From the NCBI GenBank assembly GCA_964486935.1, contig CAZAPG010000007.1, positions 1 through 64,000 on the forward strand: a DNA stretch of 64,000 nucleotides, given 5' to 3'. The position numbers were made by a program, and so were the translations under genes. This DNA comes from CAZAPG01 sp964486935. Its GTDB lineage: Bacteria; Chloroflexota; Anaerolineae; 4572-78; J111. Below are positions 42,301-50,270 of the stretch, piece by piece. The notes beneath the pieces were generated by a model that saw only the letters and a list, made by a program, of their open reading frames with translations, did not search any database and was not told where the DNA came from. Every line of letters begins with the position of its first letter. Position 1 is the first letter of the stretch.

Positions 42301-43035
42301 ATAAAGATTGAGCCGGGGAAGCCGACGCCGGTGCGAGTAACGGCGCGGGGCAATGTGTACGCCATTTGGGTTGCCGGCAACTTTGCCGGCCATTTTATCG
42401 ACAGCACCAGCCTGGGACTCTATTTTGGATTGTACGCCACCGGCGGCAACGCCACCTTTAGTGACATCGCCGTGCCGGAACTGTACGAAGTGCCCATTTT
42501 TGCGCCGCTGAAGGTCAACCAGAGCATGGCCGAGGCGGTGCGCCAGGTGTTGAGCGGCCGGCGGATCAAGGCGGTTTTTCAGTATGACGGGGCCATCAAA
42601 TTTAGCTATTTCGGCATGCATGACGCGGGGCCAAACCTGGAGGATACGCTGGTAAAATCTGATTACCGGAACAACGACCGCTTTCTATCGGTGGTGCGGG
42701 TGGAGGGGGCGTACACCTGGGCCGAATACGCCAGCGCGGTGATGCTGGCCAGAGGCCGCCATTTTCAGATGGTCCACAACCCCGATATTTACCATTATGA
42801 GTTTGCCTACCGCGAGGCCCAGGCCATTGCCCAGGAGGTGGCCGAGCGCCAGCAAGAGGCCGCGTTTGACGGCTTGCCGGATTTGCGAATAGAGCCGGAG
42901 GACAGCGTGGGGATTATCGTCTCGGAGCAGGGCCTGGCCGGGGATTTTTTGGTTGACGATGTAAAATTATCCTACAGCATCGAGGGCCAACGGGCTGATA
43001 TGACCATCGGCGCCAGAGCGAGCGTAGCCTTATGA
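39388..43035 (+). CDS. Large tail-tip / baseplate protein, 1215 aa
   Basis: Long structural protein. Residues about 40-450 are rich in strands and repeated Trp/Gly/Ala-Thr patterns (RARSGSFANPQDGKLYISIV, WTDTGVTGLMHPAWSNNSG, NQTLYAVGWRSVYESEMAA), suggesting a propeller or lectin-like module. The middle region (about 560-900) again looks carbohydrate-binding (RVEGAIEASVRFGDDNNIG, SNRLYLLVSDYSGGNW). The end (NQSMAEAVRQVLSGRRIKAVF, SVVRVEGAYTWAEYA) resembles a tail-hub end. It likely forms the tip that contacts the cell envelope. A precise family name cannot be given. Confidence 0.75.
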   Translation: MARTLSAALTAEMNSLERTPYGELTAERWLPKWTARISGLSGGKLEQYAHGHAAAVAADANGAGEDILFRARSGSFANPQDGKLYISIVKGADLAAPATWDGLWTDTGVTGLMHPAWSNNSGAAYGGSIAAAVWNNAGTWTGRVFYIVASTGALVHRDYNLATGAAIGGATTIATLGAGNLASMQIGACKQDEIFALFTGQVEASQAGWQKPIYGTLVRRYAYSGSWSLDGYTFPYHTLMEGHAVKDNLDYDAASTGTVAQWGKRPCGGLAVNEIDANTVAVTFGAIHWRRRGYWTHNAGLRSFIYHRDSGWWEPGAEVDRADFTDGQRLHLPVFARGCQVGGNNIVVWSRLREPADFQQSNSAPVIARLREVVWAKLSGDGSHLTHFERLGDQDNLTAAAMVEINHGGNQTLYAVGWRSVYESEMAAAVGSVDTPLLDLADYATGWSADWNNRLGMRVDADLFDPSPAHAGTLEKGLLVRARFGIPTETVQVAQGWIDQITPSLDAGKDGLSESAAINARADLMLQNTVAEALGDELAHNHIFIAPTDPIKHVAINKGVWQVASMNWPNKFFAGEFGALNGRACYRLKSFPFAQTGGDLLQQYKGSWFKDITWLGLPPRVEGAIEASVRFGDDNNIGNFNFKAADGNQVYATPVWSNGVITRIDWRTGGYGGSIWNTVYQYAVMAGLICHAPETGRKYAFVWEHQSNFASSSHTDDTWTGENFDRATYSVTGSNRLYLLVSDYSGGNWVHKDVATLSATGLTPGKPADLRMQVVGGTIYCFYRYHSTGAPNLWRLAFSHKSGRFGASQFGIIGRGHGGIVWDALRNGENYIKRTINEVDFWNIHLSDAVVDRTMEEHLRRRCWQGWTETRFTAKVEEASRAVNAGAFYSYGTPATNPTLTFKVSIPANTNEAGVFVRGVDSGTTNDCVKIGLVAHSTANSGGSTVNYYAVKRRFSGGAEVTSARAYSPAPIKIEPGKPTPVRVTARGNVYAIWVAGNFAGHFIDSTSLGLYFGLYATGGNATFSDIAVPELYEVPIFAPLKVNQSMAEAVRQVLSGRRIKAVFQYDGAIKFSYFGMHDAGPNLEDTLVKSDYRNNDRFLSVVRVEGAYTWAEYASAVMLARGRHFQMVHNPDIYHYEFAYREAQAIAQEVAERQQEAAFDGLPDLRIEPEDSVGIIVSEQGLAGDFLVDDVKLSYSIEGQRADMTIGARASVAL

Positions 43036-43044
43036 GGGAGGCGT

Positions 43045-46000
43045 ATGAAACCCAAAATCCTGAATTTGATGGCGGTTTTTTTGACGGCGGCAACGATTCT
43101 GCCGGGTGCATTTTTGACCGCGCCGGCGGGGAAGCTGGCCGCCGTTTGCGGGCAAACGATTTATTTACCACTCATTAGTAAGGCAGGCGTTATGGCAAAA
43201 ACAGAAGCGATTGAAAGCATCGAGAGCCTTTTGCGGCGGCAAACGCCCAACGTGCAGGATGCCCGGATTGTGGAGATTTTTCCGGAATCCGTGACGGTGC
43301 GGCCCGTTGGCGGCGATGAAATCCGGGCCAACGTGCCAATTCCGGGCCATATCGACCGCAGCAAACTGATCCGGGGACAGGCCGTGCGGCTGGGCACGCA
43401 CCAGGGCCAGCCGATTTTGTTAGCGGTGCTGGACCAATTTGATGAGGACGCCAACTATAGCGGCCTGGGGTACCCATTGCCCACCCCGCCGCAAATTCAC
43501 GTGACGGCTACCAAAGACGGCTGGTTGGTGAGCTGGCCGGCTGTGCCGGGGGCCACCGGCTACCACCTGTACCGCAACGACACGCCGGACGAAACCAGCC
43601 CGGACGATTTGGGAATTACGACCGAAACAGCGGTGGTGGCGCCCTACGAGTCACCATTTATTTATTTTGCGGTCTCGGCCATTTCCGGGCTGAATGAGAG
43701 CGAGGTGAGCGGCTGGGTAACGGATAGCGACCCACCGCCCGTTCCGGACTCGTTTAGCGCGGCTAATGATATCAACGGTCACCGGCTGGTAATGGGCGGC
43801 GATGATGCCGCGCTAAACGATCCGGGTTTGAAGTGCTTTGAGATAGAAATTGCGGATGATGACCAGGGAACCAACGCGGCTTCGCTGGGGCAATTTTTTT
43901 TGAGCGACTTTCCTGTTTTACGCCGGTACGGCGCAGAAACCATTAAGTGGTACCGGGTGCGAGCCATTGATTTTGCAGGAAACAACAGCGACTGGAGCGA
44001 TTGGGACAAGGCCGTGGCCGGCTATGATTCCGTCCAGGATCGGTTTGACCGGTATGGCTACGGGCCTGGCGGCTTTTCTGATCAGGAGAGCCTGTATTGG
44101 CTGGGCCTGGACAATGTGGATGACGGCTGGGATAAAACGGCCATACTATCTGGCGCGGTTGAGGGTAAAGCGGCCAGCGATAGCGGGGTAGATGACGGGG
44201 ATGGGGTTTACGGCGGCGGATTTAGCAAAATATTCTCGCCGGCCCTGGATTTTACCGGGGAGCAGCGGTTCAGCGATGATGATTACGTGGTGTTTGCGTT
44301 TTGGGCCTCTGAAGAGTTTAACGACTACGGCTTTCCCGCGCCATTTGGCCAGATCGCTTTCAATTCTGTGGCCGGCGGCTCATCGAGATTTGCCGGTTTT
44401 ATTTCGGTGCCGGACCAGGTGATCCCCAGCACGTGGAACTACATCAAAATCAAACGAGGATCCTTTGTGGCAGAGGATTTGGGGGGCGGCGCCCCCAGCT
44501 GGGATCATATCGAAAGTATCAGCGTAAGCCTGTCCAACCTGGATGGAACACCCAACGCCTCGTGGGAGGTGCGTCTTGATGATTTGCGAATTGTCAAGGC
44601 TGATCCAGACGACCCGGACGAAGTGAACGACACAGGCGGGTCGTGGAAATGGACGTTTGGGCCGTGGCATATTCGGGAGGGGAATCGCGAGGGCGAGCCG
44701 TCCAAGCCGTTTTCATTTGGGCCGGGTTTTGATCCGGCTTTCCACGGCGGGGCCTGGTACATAGCCTACAAACCCCTTGATGTGGTTGACATCATCACCG
44801 GTTCAGTCCAGGCCGGCATCTATATCAAAGAGAATGATGGACAGGCGGGGGTGGCGTTTTTTGTGAAAGCCGTTTCGATGGTAGATGTCAACGGCTGGAC
44901 GATGTACGCCGTTGAGGCTGACAGCGCGGGAGATACCATAAAATTGGTTAAGTGGGTGAGCGGAACCCGTACTGTCATTGCCACCGAAAGTTTTTTGTTA
45001 GCTGCTAATGAGATATTCTGGTTGGCGGCCGATTTCTCCCAATACGATAGCGACAATGGGAGAATTAAGGTTTACGCTTCCAAGTCCGAGGGCGGGATTA
45101 TCTCAGCCGACAATTTGATTATTTCCGCTCAGGATACCGAGATTGGTAGCGGGGGTAGCGTTGGTTTGATTTCTGATTTTACCAACGTTCGCTTTGTCAA
45201 CTTCACCGCCGGCTCGCCGGCGCACGCCGAGGTGGCCGATGTGGCCAAGGCGCTCGACGGGGTGGTGATAGCCAGCAAAACCAAGCGGGTGCGCTATAGC
45301 AGTAATACTGATTTGTTTGAAAAATCAGAGGACGGGCTGAATTGGCTACCCACGGGTCTGGTCGGGTTGTACAACTACTTCTGTAACAGCCAATTTGTGA
45401 TCGACCAGCAGGGTAACGCCGGTGGGGCTGCCGGCAGTGGCGCGTACATTGTAGATCAGTACGCCCAAGTATTTAGTGTTTCGGGTGGGACGGTTACGGG
45501 AGCGCGTAGCACAACAAGACCTGCAAACCCAAAAAGCCCGTATTCGTTGAGTTTAGCTGTAACAGGCGGCTCCTACGCGGCGGCAAGCTATGCGTTTATC
45601 CTGAACCCCATTGAGGGTTATTACGTGTCCGACTTCATTCTAAGAGGTTTTTATTATTCGTTTCAGGCTATGTGTACTGTTTCGGGTACATACGCTCTGT
45701 CCTTTCGAGACGGTGGTTCTACTGTAAGTTATATTGTCCCCCTAACTTTAACCGCTAACACATGGCAACATATCTCTGGTTTTGTCCCTGCTCCCAGTAT
45801 CGGAACCTGGACAATTGATAATGCCAGAAGGATGAGCGTTTCCTTTGTACTCGCAGCCGGTTCGACGTATCAAAACGCAACTACAGAGGCGTGGATATCT
45901 GGCAATTATTTGGGGCCTATCGGGATGACCAACCCAGCCAACGCTACTGTTTACATAACAGAGCCAATGCTATCTCCCTATACTCACAGTTTTCACCCCA

Positions 46001-46368
46001 ATCCATATGGTATTGACCATGATTGGGCATTAAGGTATTTTCATCGCGCGGCGGATGGATCGAGAAGTGCAAATGAACAGGTGGCAGCGGGGATGGTAGT
46101 AAATGCGTCACACACAATTTATTTTCCATTCCGCTACCCTGTAATAATGAGGTCAGCCCCATCTCTGATAGCGTCATCTCCATCTCATTTCAGGGTGTGG
46201 GTGGGTGGCGGCGGGGCGCTAGCCTGCGCTACGTTGGGCGGGGCAGTGGCTACCACAGAAGCAATCAGGATTCAGGTGTCGTTGTCGGGAAGTTCAGTTG
46301 ATGGTCGTGGGGCAGTGCTGGAGGCCACCAACGCCAGCGCCACGTTAGATTTAGATGCAAGAATGTAA
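43045..46368 (+). CDS. Tail fibre / receptor-binding protein with fibronectin III-like domain, 1107 aa
   Basis: Residues about 50-150 are a small N-terminal domain (DARIVEIFPESVTVRPVGGDE). Near 150-235 lies a fibronectin type III-like domain (VTATKDGWLVSWPAVPGATG, YHLYRNDTP). Later parts are beta-rich, with two lectin/laminin-G-like regions (FVFAFWASEEFNDYGFP-like pattern, and WHIREGNREGEPSKPF) and a variable C-terminus. The annotated frame starts with a signal-peptide-like leader ending in YLPLISK; a second ATG at 43192 (MAKTEAIESIESLL) is an equally good start, giving 1058 aa. Base composition and codon pattern drift in the last 900 bases (more A/T, more Thr/Ser/Tyr codons), as is usual for host-range tips that recombine. 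Confidence 0.78.
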   Translation: MKPKILNLMAVFLTAATILPGAFLTAPAGKLAAVCGQTIYLPLISKAGVMAKTEAIESIESLLRRQTPNVQDARIVEIFPESVTVRPVGGDEIRANVPIPGHIDRSKLIRGQAVRLGTHQGQPILLAVLDQFDEDANYSGLGYPLPTPPQIHVTATKDGWLVSWPAVPGATGYHLYRNDTPDETSPDDLGITTETAVVAPYESPFIYFAVSAISGLNESEVSGWVTDSDPPPVPDSFSAANDINGHRLVMGGDDAALNDPGLKCFEIEIADDDQGTNAASLGQFFLSDFPVLRRYGAETIKWYRVRAIDFAGNNSDWSDWDKAVAGYDSVQDRFDRYGYGPGGFSDQESLYWLGLDNVDDGWDKTAILSGAVEGKAASDSGVDDGDGVYGGGFSKIFSPALDFTGEQRFSDDDYVVFAFWASEEFNDYGFPAPFGQIAFNSVAGGSSRFAGFISVPDQVIPSTWNYIKIKRGSFVAEDLGGGAPSWDHIESISVSLSNLDGTPNASWEVRLDDLRIVKADPDDPDEVNDTGGSWKWTFGPWHIREGNREGEPSKPFSFGPGFDPAFHGGAWYIAYKPLDVVDIITGSVQAGIYIKENDGQAGVAFFVKAVSMVDVNGWTMYAVEADSAGDTIKLVKWVSGTRTVIATESFLLAANEIFWLAADFSQYDSDNGRIKVYASKSEGGIISADNLIISAQDTEIGSGGSVGLISDFTNVRFVNFTAGSPAHAEVADVAKALDGVVIASKTKRVRYSSNTDLFEKSEDGLNWLPTGLVGLYNYFCNSQFVIDQQGNAGGAAGSGAYIVDQYAQVFSVSGGTVTGARSTTRPANPKSPYSLSLAVTGGSYAAASYAFILNPIEGYYVSDFILRGFYYSFQAMCTVSGTYALSFRDGGSTVSYIVPLTLTANTWQHISGFVPAPSIGTWTIDNARRMSVSFVLAAGSTYQNATTEAWISGNYLGPIGMTNPANATVYITEPMLSPYTHSFHPNPYGIDHDWALRYFHRAADGSRSANEQVAAGMVVNASHTIYFPFRYPVIMRSAPSLIASSPSHFRVWVGGGGALACATLGGAVATTEAIRIQVSLSGSSVDGRGAVLEATNASATLDLDARM

Positions 46369-46371
46369 AAA

Positions 46372-46502
46372 CCCCATAAACATCCCAGGGGGCAAGCCAT
46401 AAGGCTATGATTTGCCCGTGAACAGGCCAGGAAGAGGCCAAATCCCCATAAATGCCCCGGGAAGAACTCATAAAAAGGTCCTGGTCAAACCAGGAAGAGG
46501 CC
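46372..46502. repeat. Structured repeat region between convergent phage operons
   Basis: CCCCATAAA occurs at 46372 and 46444; CCAGGAAGAGGCC at 46427 and 46490. Hairpins: GGGCAA/TTGCCC (46390-46417) with inner AGCC/GGCT, and TCCTGGT/ACCAGGA (46479-46495). It ends the rightward late transcript, but no T-rich terminator is seen on that strand. Possibly a transcript-end structure or a protein-binding site. Confidence 0.6.
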
Positions 46503-46504
46503 AT

Positions 46505-46539
46505 AAAAAAGAACCTGCGCCATCCTCGCCGGCGCAGGT
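46505..46539 (-). terminator. Terminator of the leftward phage operon
   Basis: On the minus strand, perfect 9-bp arms ACCTGCGCC / GGCGCAGGT with a 9-nt loop are followed by TTCTTTTTT. It begins six bases after the last gene of the leftward operon. Confidence 0.88.
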
Positions 46540-46544
46540 CTCCC

Positions 46545-46790
46545 CTATTTCACCTCGAGGCCCAGTTCGCTGTTCCCATCGGAGAAAGGAAAGCGGATCA
46601 GGACGATGATGCCGGCGTCGGCGATGTCGAGGCTGAGGCTGAGGCTGGCGCTGGCTATAACACCGGGGATATTGGGCGGCCGGATGGGGCTGTTTTCCGG
46701 CTCGTAAATCAGCCTGGCGTTGTTGGCCAGGTTGGCTATTTCATCCAGTCCGCTAGGCGGGAGCTCATTAGGAGGAAACTTATTAACCAT
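46545..46790 (-). CDS. Small phage protein of unknown function, 81 aa
   Basis: Last gene of the leftward operon. The C-terminal half is beta-like (GVIASASLSLSLDIADAGII, VLIRFPFSD). No domain recognised. The ATG at 46790 has GAGG six bases upstream and overlaps the preceding stop by eight bases. Confidence 0.6.
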   Translation of the reverse strand: MVNKFPPNELPPSGLDEIANLANNARLIYEPENSPIRPPNIPGVIASASLSLSLDIADAGIIVLIRFPFSDGNSELGLEVK

Positions 46791-46974
46791 CACCAACCTC
46801 TACTTCGACAGGTAGCACCCGCAGCCAGCGGCGAACGTCGCCGGGCCGGCCCTGGACGTGGTTGTTTTTGGACTCATAGGTGATTTGCAGCATCTCTCGG
46901 ATGCGGGCGGCCACGGCCTCGACCATGGCCGGATCGCCCTGGATGGTGACTTTGACGGTACGGGTAGATTGCAT
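46783..46974 (-). CDS. Small phage protein of unknown function, 63 aa
   Basis: Begins RTVKVTIQGDPAMVEAVAAR and IREMLQITYES, a beta-helix pattern like a tiny ferredoxin-like or dimerisation unit; the C-terminus is basic then acidic. The start overlaps the end of the nuclease gene (TGATG). Confidence 0.6.
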   Translation of the reverse strand: MQSTRTVKVTIQGDPAMVEAVAARIREMLQITYESKNNHVQGRPGDVRRWLRVLPVEVEVGDG

Positions 46975-47582
46975 CAGGTTTGACTCCTTTCGGTTTGAGC
47001 AAATTCATAAAAGTTTTTGCAGGTTTTTTTGGCTTTTTTGAAGGGACGCAACAGCAGTTCGGCGTAGAGGCCGGCGAGGTCGGCGGGGTCGGGAATGATG
47101 GGCGCGGGCCGGCGCGCTTCAACGATCTTTTCCGGCTCGGGGTGCGGGTCAACCAGCAGCAGGCCGGCGCATTCCAGGGCTGCGTTGGATTCGATTTTAG
47201 CCAGGGCGGTGACGTATAGGTGGTGCGGCACGGCCAGATAGAAGAGATGGCAATAATGCAGGTAGTCGTACAGTTTATTGTCGCCGGCCAGGTCGGCCTC
47301 GCTCACTTTGATTTCAACGCCGATTACCACCGGGTTCCACTGTTTGTAATGAGGCTGAACCAGGGCGACCAGATCCATGCGGCGGCGCTGGAAGCGGGCC
47401 CGGCCGCGCCGGGTCCGGCCGTCCTGGGGGCGGCGCACGGTTGTTTCCGGAAAGAAGTTGACGGCGGTTGTTTCATATATTTTATTGTATTCGTTGGGGT
47501 GCATAAGCAGGGCGGCCTGCTGCACCCAGGCCGGCACGGGGCCACTGGGCGTCAGGGCGATGATGATATCGTCGGCGGTCAT
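46974..47582 (-). CDS. PD-(D/E)xK nuclease-like protein (MmcB-type), 202 aa
   Basis: Central motif of a restriction-endonuclease-like fold: MDLVALVQPHYKQWNPVVIG followed by VEIKVSEADLAGDNKLYDYL, giving Asp and ExK catalytic residues, then CHLFYLAVPHHL. MmcB-like proteins of this type act in DNA repair. In a phage it could process replication intermediates or attack host DNA. GGAGG lies seven bases before the ATG. Flanking genes overlap by a few bases. Confidence 0.78.
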   Translation of the reverse strand: MTADDIIIALTPSGPVPAWVQQAALLMHPNEYNKIYETTAVNFFPETTVRRPQDGRTRRGRARFQRRRMDLVALVQPHYKQWNPVVIGVEIKVSEADLAGDNKLYDYLHYCHLFYLAVPHHLYVTALAKIESNAALECAGLLLVDPHPEPEKIVEARRPAPIIPDPADLAGLYAELLLRPFKKAKKTCKNFYEFAQTERSQT

Positions 47583-47884
47583 AGAGAGACCTCCTTGCAC
47601 TCGGATTTGAATTTGTTGTGAAGCCAGGGGGCTATTTGCTTGAGCACGACTATTTCCGGAATGGCGGGGATATGATTGGGTTTGTTGAAGATGTGGCAGG
47701 TGAAACAGTAGATCGCCTCGTCGGTGTGGTAGGGGATGTTGACCTCGGCGAAAATATTGTCCTCGACGGCACGTTTGGCCTCACCCTCTTCGAGTAATTC
47801 GACGTTGGCAAAAAAGACCCGGCCATCATCAAAGAAGAAAACGGCCAGCTCTATCTCGTAGTATTTTTTGTAGTCAGCATCCAT
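47579..47884 (-). CDS. Phage protein of unknown function, 101 aa
   Basis: Contains FFDDGRVFFANVELLEEGEA and, later, IYCFTCHIFNKPNHIP with CxxC. No function is recognised. The ATG has GAGGAG ten bases upstream and overlaps the preceding gene by 11 bases. Confidence 0.65.
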   Translation of the reverse strand: MDADYKKYYEIELAVFFFDDGRVFFANVELLEEGEAKRAVEDNIFAEVNIPYHTDEAIYCFTCHIFNKPNHIPAIPEIVVLKQIAPWLHNKFKSECKEVSL

Positions 47885-48200
47885 TATCGTCTTTCTCCTC
47901 ATCGAGACCGAAGTACTCTGCCTCTGTTTGGACGGGCAGCAGGTCGTTATCGCAGCCGGGGCACAGGTGATGATAGGCGTCGTCGCCGGACCAGAGCTTA
48001 AGTTCACTGCGGGCGATGTAGTCCTGGCAAACGACACACCATATTTTTTTGTCGCGGGCCTTGTTCGATATTTGTTCTGCGGCGAACGCCATCTCATCAA
48101 GGGCGTTCATGAATTCAGAATCGTTGGCAAGCCCGGGATCGCCCAGCACATGGACCAGTCTCCCTTGGGGTGTTTTGTGCCAAAATCCTTTTCGTTTCAT
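47874..48200 (-). CDS. Zinc-ribbon phage protein, 108 aa
   Basis: Two CxxC knuckles (WCVVCQDY and HLCPGCDND) about 25 residues apart suggest one zinc ribbon in the C-terminal half; the tail is acidic. AAGGAG precedes the ATG. The start overlaps the stop of the WGR gene. Likely nucleic-acid-binding or adaptor; not proven. Confidence 0.7.
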   Translation of the reverse strand: MKRKGFWHKTPQGRLVHVLGDPGLANDSEFMNALDEMAFAAEQISNKARDKKIWCVVCQDYIARSELKLWSGDDAYHHLCPGCDNDLLPVQTEAEYFGLDEEKDDNGC

Positions 48201-48472
48201 TTTCTTTTTGACTCCTTTTTTTGCTCCTTGATTTGTATTTTTTTGTAGCCCCGTTTGAGGCGCAGCGCGACCAGGCGGCCGGCAAATTTCTCCGCCTCCT
48301 CCGGGGTGTCGAATGGCCTGATGTGCACCCGCTGCCAGCCGCCGATGCGCCCCCAGAAGCGGATGACCGCCAGCGGCTCATCGAGCGTTGGCCCGATCAT
48401 GACCGCATAGAAGCGCCGTTCATTTTGGTGAGGATTGATCCGGTGCAGCAGGGTGAAGGTTTCTTTTTCCAA
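48197..48472 (-). CDS. WGR-domain protein, 91 aa
   Basis: Stand-alone WGR domain: RRFYAVMIGPTLDEPLAVIR, then FWGRIGGWQRVHIRPF and TPEEAEKFAGRLVALRLKRG. WGR domains occur in PARPs and bacterial regulators (MolR-type) and bind nucleic acids. Start is TTG with GAGG upstream. It is the first gene downstream of the paired palindromes, so its operon segment may be controlled by whatever binds them. Confidence 0.85.
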   Translation of the reverse strand: MEKETFTLLHRINPHQNERRFYAVMIGPTLDEPLAVIRFWGRIGGWQRVHIRPFDTPEEAEKFAGRLVALRLKRGYKKIQIKEQKKESKRK

Positions 48473-48619
48473 AGAGATACCTCAATTTTCTCTTTTAGGG
48501 AGTTTTATATTCCTTTTTAAACCCCCCGAAACTGCGAAACAAGATTCTCGAAAACCGGGGCGGGTGGTGCCCCCCGAGGTTGATGTTTGGAATGAAACCA
48601 TGAAAAACTTCGTGCGCGT

Positions 48620-48631
48620 TTTTCATGAAAA
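48620..48631. promoter_or_regulatory. 12-bp palindrome TTTTCATGAAAA
   Basis: Perfect dyad 27 bases from the first 26-bp palindrome and sharing its outer TTTTC...GAAAA; could be a weaker site of the same protein. Confidence 0.45.
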
Positions 48632-48658
48632 TTGCCGAAAAAAATTTTGTTCTGCCAT

Positions 48659-48684
48659 TTTTCGTGAATCATGATTCACGAAAA
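48659..48684. repeat. Perfect 26-bp palindrome, copy 1
   Basis: TTTTCGTGAATCA followed by its reverse complement. It is identical to copy 2 at 48701-48726; centres are 42 bp apart, four helical turns, so two bound dimers would lie on one DNA face. Candidate operator, centromere or replication-origin site. Confidence 0.92.
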
Positions 48685-48700
48685 GACTGATTATGTTAAT

Positions 48701-48726
48701 TTTTCGTGAATCATGATTCACGAAAA
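48701..48726. repeat. Perfect 26-bp palindrome, copy 2
   Basis: Same sequence as copy 1. It overlaps the last codons of the DnaA-N-type gene; the stop codon of that gene (48711-48713) lies inside it. Confidence 0.92.
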
Positions 48727-49901
48727 GCCGGGGATATTTCATTTTCCCAGCGGCGGCGCTCCAGGCGATGGAAATATTCGTCGGGGCGGTAGGGGCCGTG
48801 GAGTTTGCTATATGCGGCGTGCCCGTCCATGAGCGGCACAATGATGGTTTCGGCTGTTTCTTTCCATTCTGCCAGGGTAACGCCGTAAAGCTTTGGCCCC
48901 CAGGTTTCTATCCAGCGGTCGTGTTCTTTTTGCAGGTCTGAGCTGAGGTTTTGCAGTTGGTGGGGCGTCAGAGGCGGCAGAGCACGCCAGGTCTGGATTT
49001 CGAGCACGTGGGCGCGGGCGGCCTGTTTGTTGACGGATTTGATCTCTTTGACGGCGACCAGGGCCTGGGCGTGGAGAATTTGGAGCAGGCCAGTTTTCCA
49101 ATACATGCAACGCTGCCGGCCATCGCCATCTACCTTGACGCGGGCCTGGGGATAGTGGTTGCGGCAGCAGGGGGATATCTCTTGTCCGGTTTCGGCGATA
49201 TGGAGGCGGGAGTTGTGACATTCTCGGATGCAGCCCGAAATATAACAGGGATGGGATAGATTGAGCCAGCCGGCCATCTCGCTGTACGAGTACCGTTTGG
49301 GTTCGGTCCAGCGATCCTGGGGCTGTCTGATCGTAGCGACGCGCTCGTTGGCCAGGCGCTGCCAGAGGGCGTAGGCTTCGCCGCCCAGGTAGGCCAGCCA
49401 GAAGATATTTTGGTAGTTGCTGACCATCATGTAGCCGGCGCCGCCTTTATCGAAGTGAGCGGCGTAGGGGTCGGCCTGGGCTAGCTTTTGGCCGGTGGTG
49501 AGCAGCTCCTGGCGCATTTCGGCCGGCATATCGGCCACTTGTTGTTGGGCGCCCGTTTCGTCCGGCGTTGCGGTTGGCGGGACTGACGGTGCGCCGTTCT
49601 CGTCGACGACGAAGGTTAGCGCAACCGGCTGGCCAACGACGTTTTCCATAACGCGCTCGATGGAGGCTTTGAGCCGGCTCTCAAGCCACTCTTTAGCGAA
49701 GACGCTTTTGACCCCGACCGCCCCGACTGCGGCCTGGCCAGCGGGGTCGCGGTTGAGGGAGAGCAGGCGCGCGCCCGTGAGTAGATCGGTAAATGTTTGG
49801 CGGGCCATTTGCAGCTCGAGCTGGCGCAATACGTCGCGCCAGAGATGGTCCGGGCCGGGCCGGGTTTGCCCGGTTGAGGCAGGTTCGGTAGTAGCGCTCA
49901 T
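48711..49901 (-). CDS. Putative replication initiator with DnaA N-terminal-like domain, 396 aa
   Basis: Residues about 18-105 match the DnaA N-terminal domain pattern: LWRDVLRQLELQMARQTFTD, LLTGARLLSLNRD, FAKEWLESRLKASIERVM and GQPVALTFVV. There is no AAA+ ATPase. The middle (about 190-260) has a Cys/His cluster (HPCYISGCIRECHNSRLHI, SPCCRNHYPQ) likely to bind zinc; the C-terminus is helical. DnaA-N domains fused to other modules occur in replication proteins of mobile elements. Its neighbours, ParR/ParM-like genes and two large palindromes at its 3' end, support a replication/maintenance module. Transcriptional regulator is the alternative. Confidence 0.7.
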   Translation of the reverse strand: MSATTEPASTGQTRPGPDHLWRDVLRQLELQMARQTFTDLLTGARLLSLNRDPAGQAAVGAVGVKSVFAKEWLESRLKASIERVMENVVGQPVALTFVVDENGAPSVPPTATPDETGAQQQVADMPAEMRQELLTTGQKLAQADPYAAHFDKGGAGYMMVSNYQNIFWLAYLGGEAYALWQRLANERVATIRQPQDRWTEPKRYSYSEMAGWLNLSHPCYISGCIRECHNSRLHIAETGQEISPCCRNHYPQARVKVDGDGRQRCMYWKTGLLQILHAQALVAVKEIKSVNKQAARAHVLEIQTWRALPPLTPHQLQNLSSDLQKEHDRWIETWGPKLYGVTLAEWKETAETIIVPLMDGHAAYSKLHGPYRPDEYFHRLERRRWENEISPAFRES

Positions 49902-49938
49902 GCGGGTATCTCTGGGCCGGGCCGGGTTTGCCCGGTTG
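49852..49938. repeat. 25-bp direct repeats around the DnaA-N gene start
   Basis: The same 25-bp sequence (core CCGGGTTTGCCCGG, itself a hairpin) occurs at 49852-49876 and 49914-49938, 62 bp apart, one copy inside the 5' coding region and one just upstream of the ATG. Possible autoregulation or origin iterons. Confidence 0.7.
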
Positions 49939-49961
49939 GTAGCAATATAGCTATGCGAAAA

Positions 49962-50270
49962 CTAAAATTCATTGTCGTCCCCTTCGTCGTAGTAGGTGGC
50001 CAGGGCATCGAGGGCGCTGCCCACGCGCGCGCTCTCTCGGGCCAGCTCGCGGTCTAAAATCGGGTCGATATCGCCGGTGGTTAGCACCCGGCGAATAAAG
50101 CGGCTGCGATGGCGGGCGGGCAACTGGTCGAGCCGCTCCAGCAAGCCGTCTTCGGCTGGCGAGCGCCCCTGCCGCAGCCGGAAGGTAACGCGCAGTTGCC
50201 GGCCCGGTATGGGCGGCCGGCCCCGGCCCCGGTTGGCCTGTCTCCGGTTGTTTTGTTTTTTGTCAGACAT
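49962..50270 (-). CDS. parR: ParR/StbB-like segregation adaptor, 102 aa
   Basis: Small protein with a basic N-terminus, then RQLRVTFRLRQGRSPAEDGL, LERLDQLPARHRSRFIRRVL, a strand-helix-helix pattern typical of ribbon-helix-helix partition adaptors (ParR, StbB, AlpR type), and an acidic C-terminal tail (YYDEGDDNEF) such as those that cap the actin-like filament. It lies 39 bases downstream of the ParM-like gene on the same strand. The intervening DNA and its own first codons carry 18-bp direct repeats that may be its binding sites. The name is by layout and pattern. Confidence 0.75.
   Translation of the reverse strand: MSDKKQNNRRQANRGRGRPPIPGRQLRVTFRLRQGRSPAEDGLLERLDQLPARHRSRFIRRVLTTGDIDPILDRELARESARVGSALDALATYYDEGDDNEF

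Noticed and set aside
43045..46368. Diversity-generating retroelement target in the fibre
   Set aside because: No reverse transcriptase and no template repeat found; composition drift alone is not evidence.
48659..48726. parS sites for a ParB system
   Set aside because: The palindrome does not match the common parS consensus (GTTTCACGTGAAAC), and no ParA or ParB-like gene is present; the segregation genes are of the actin type.
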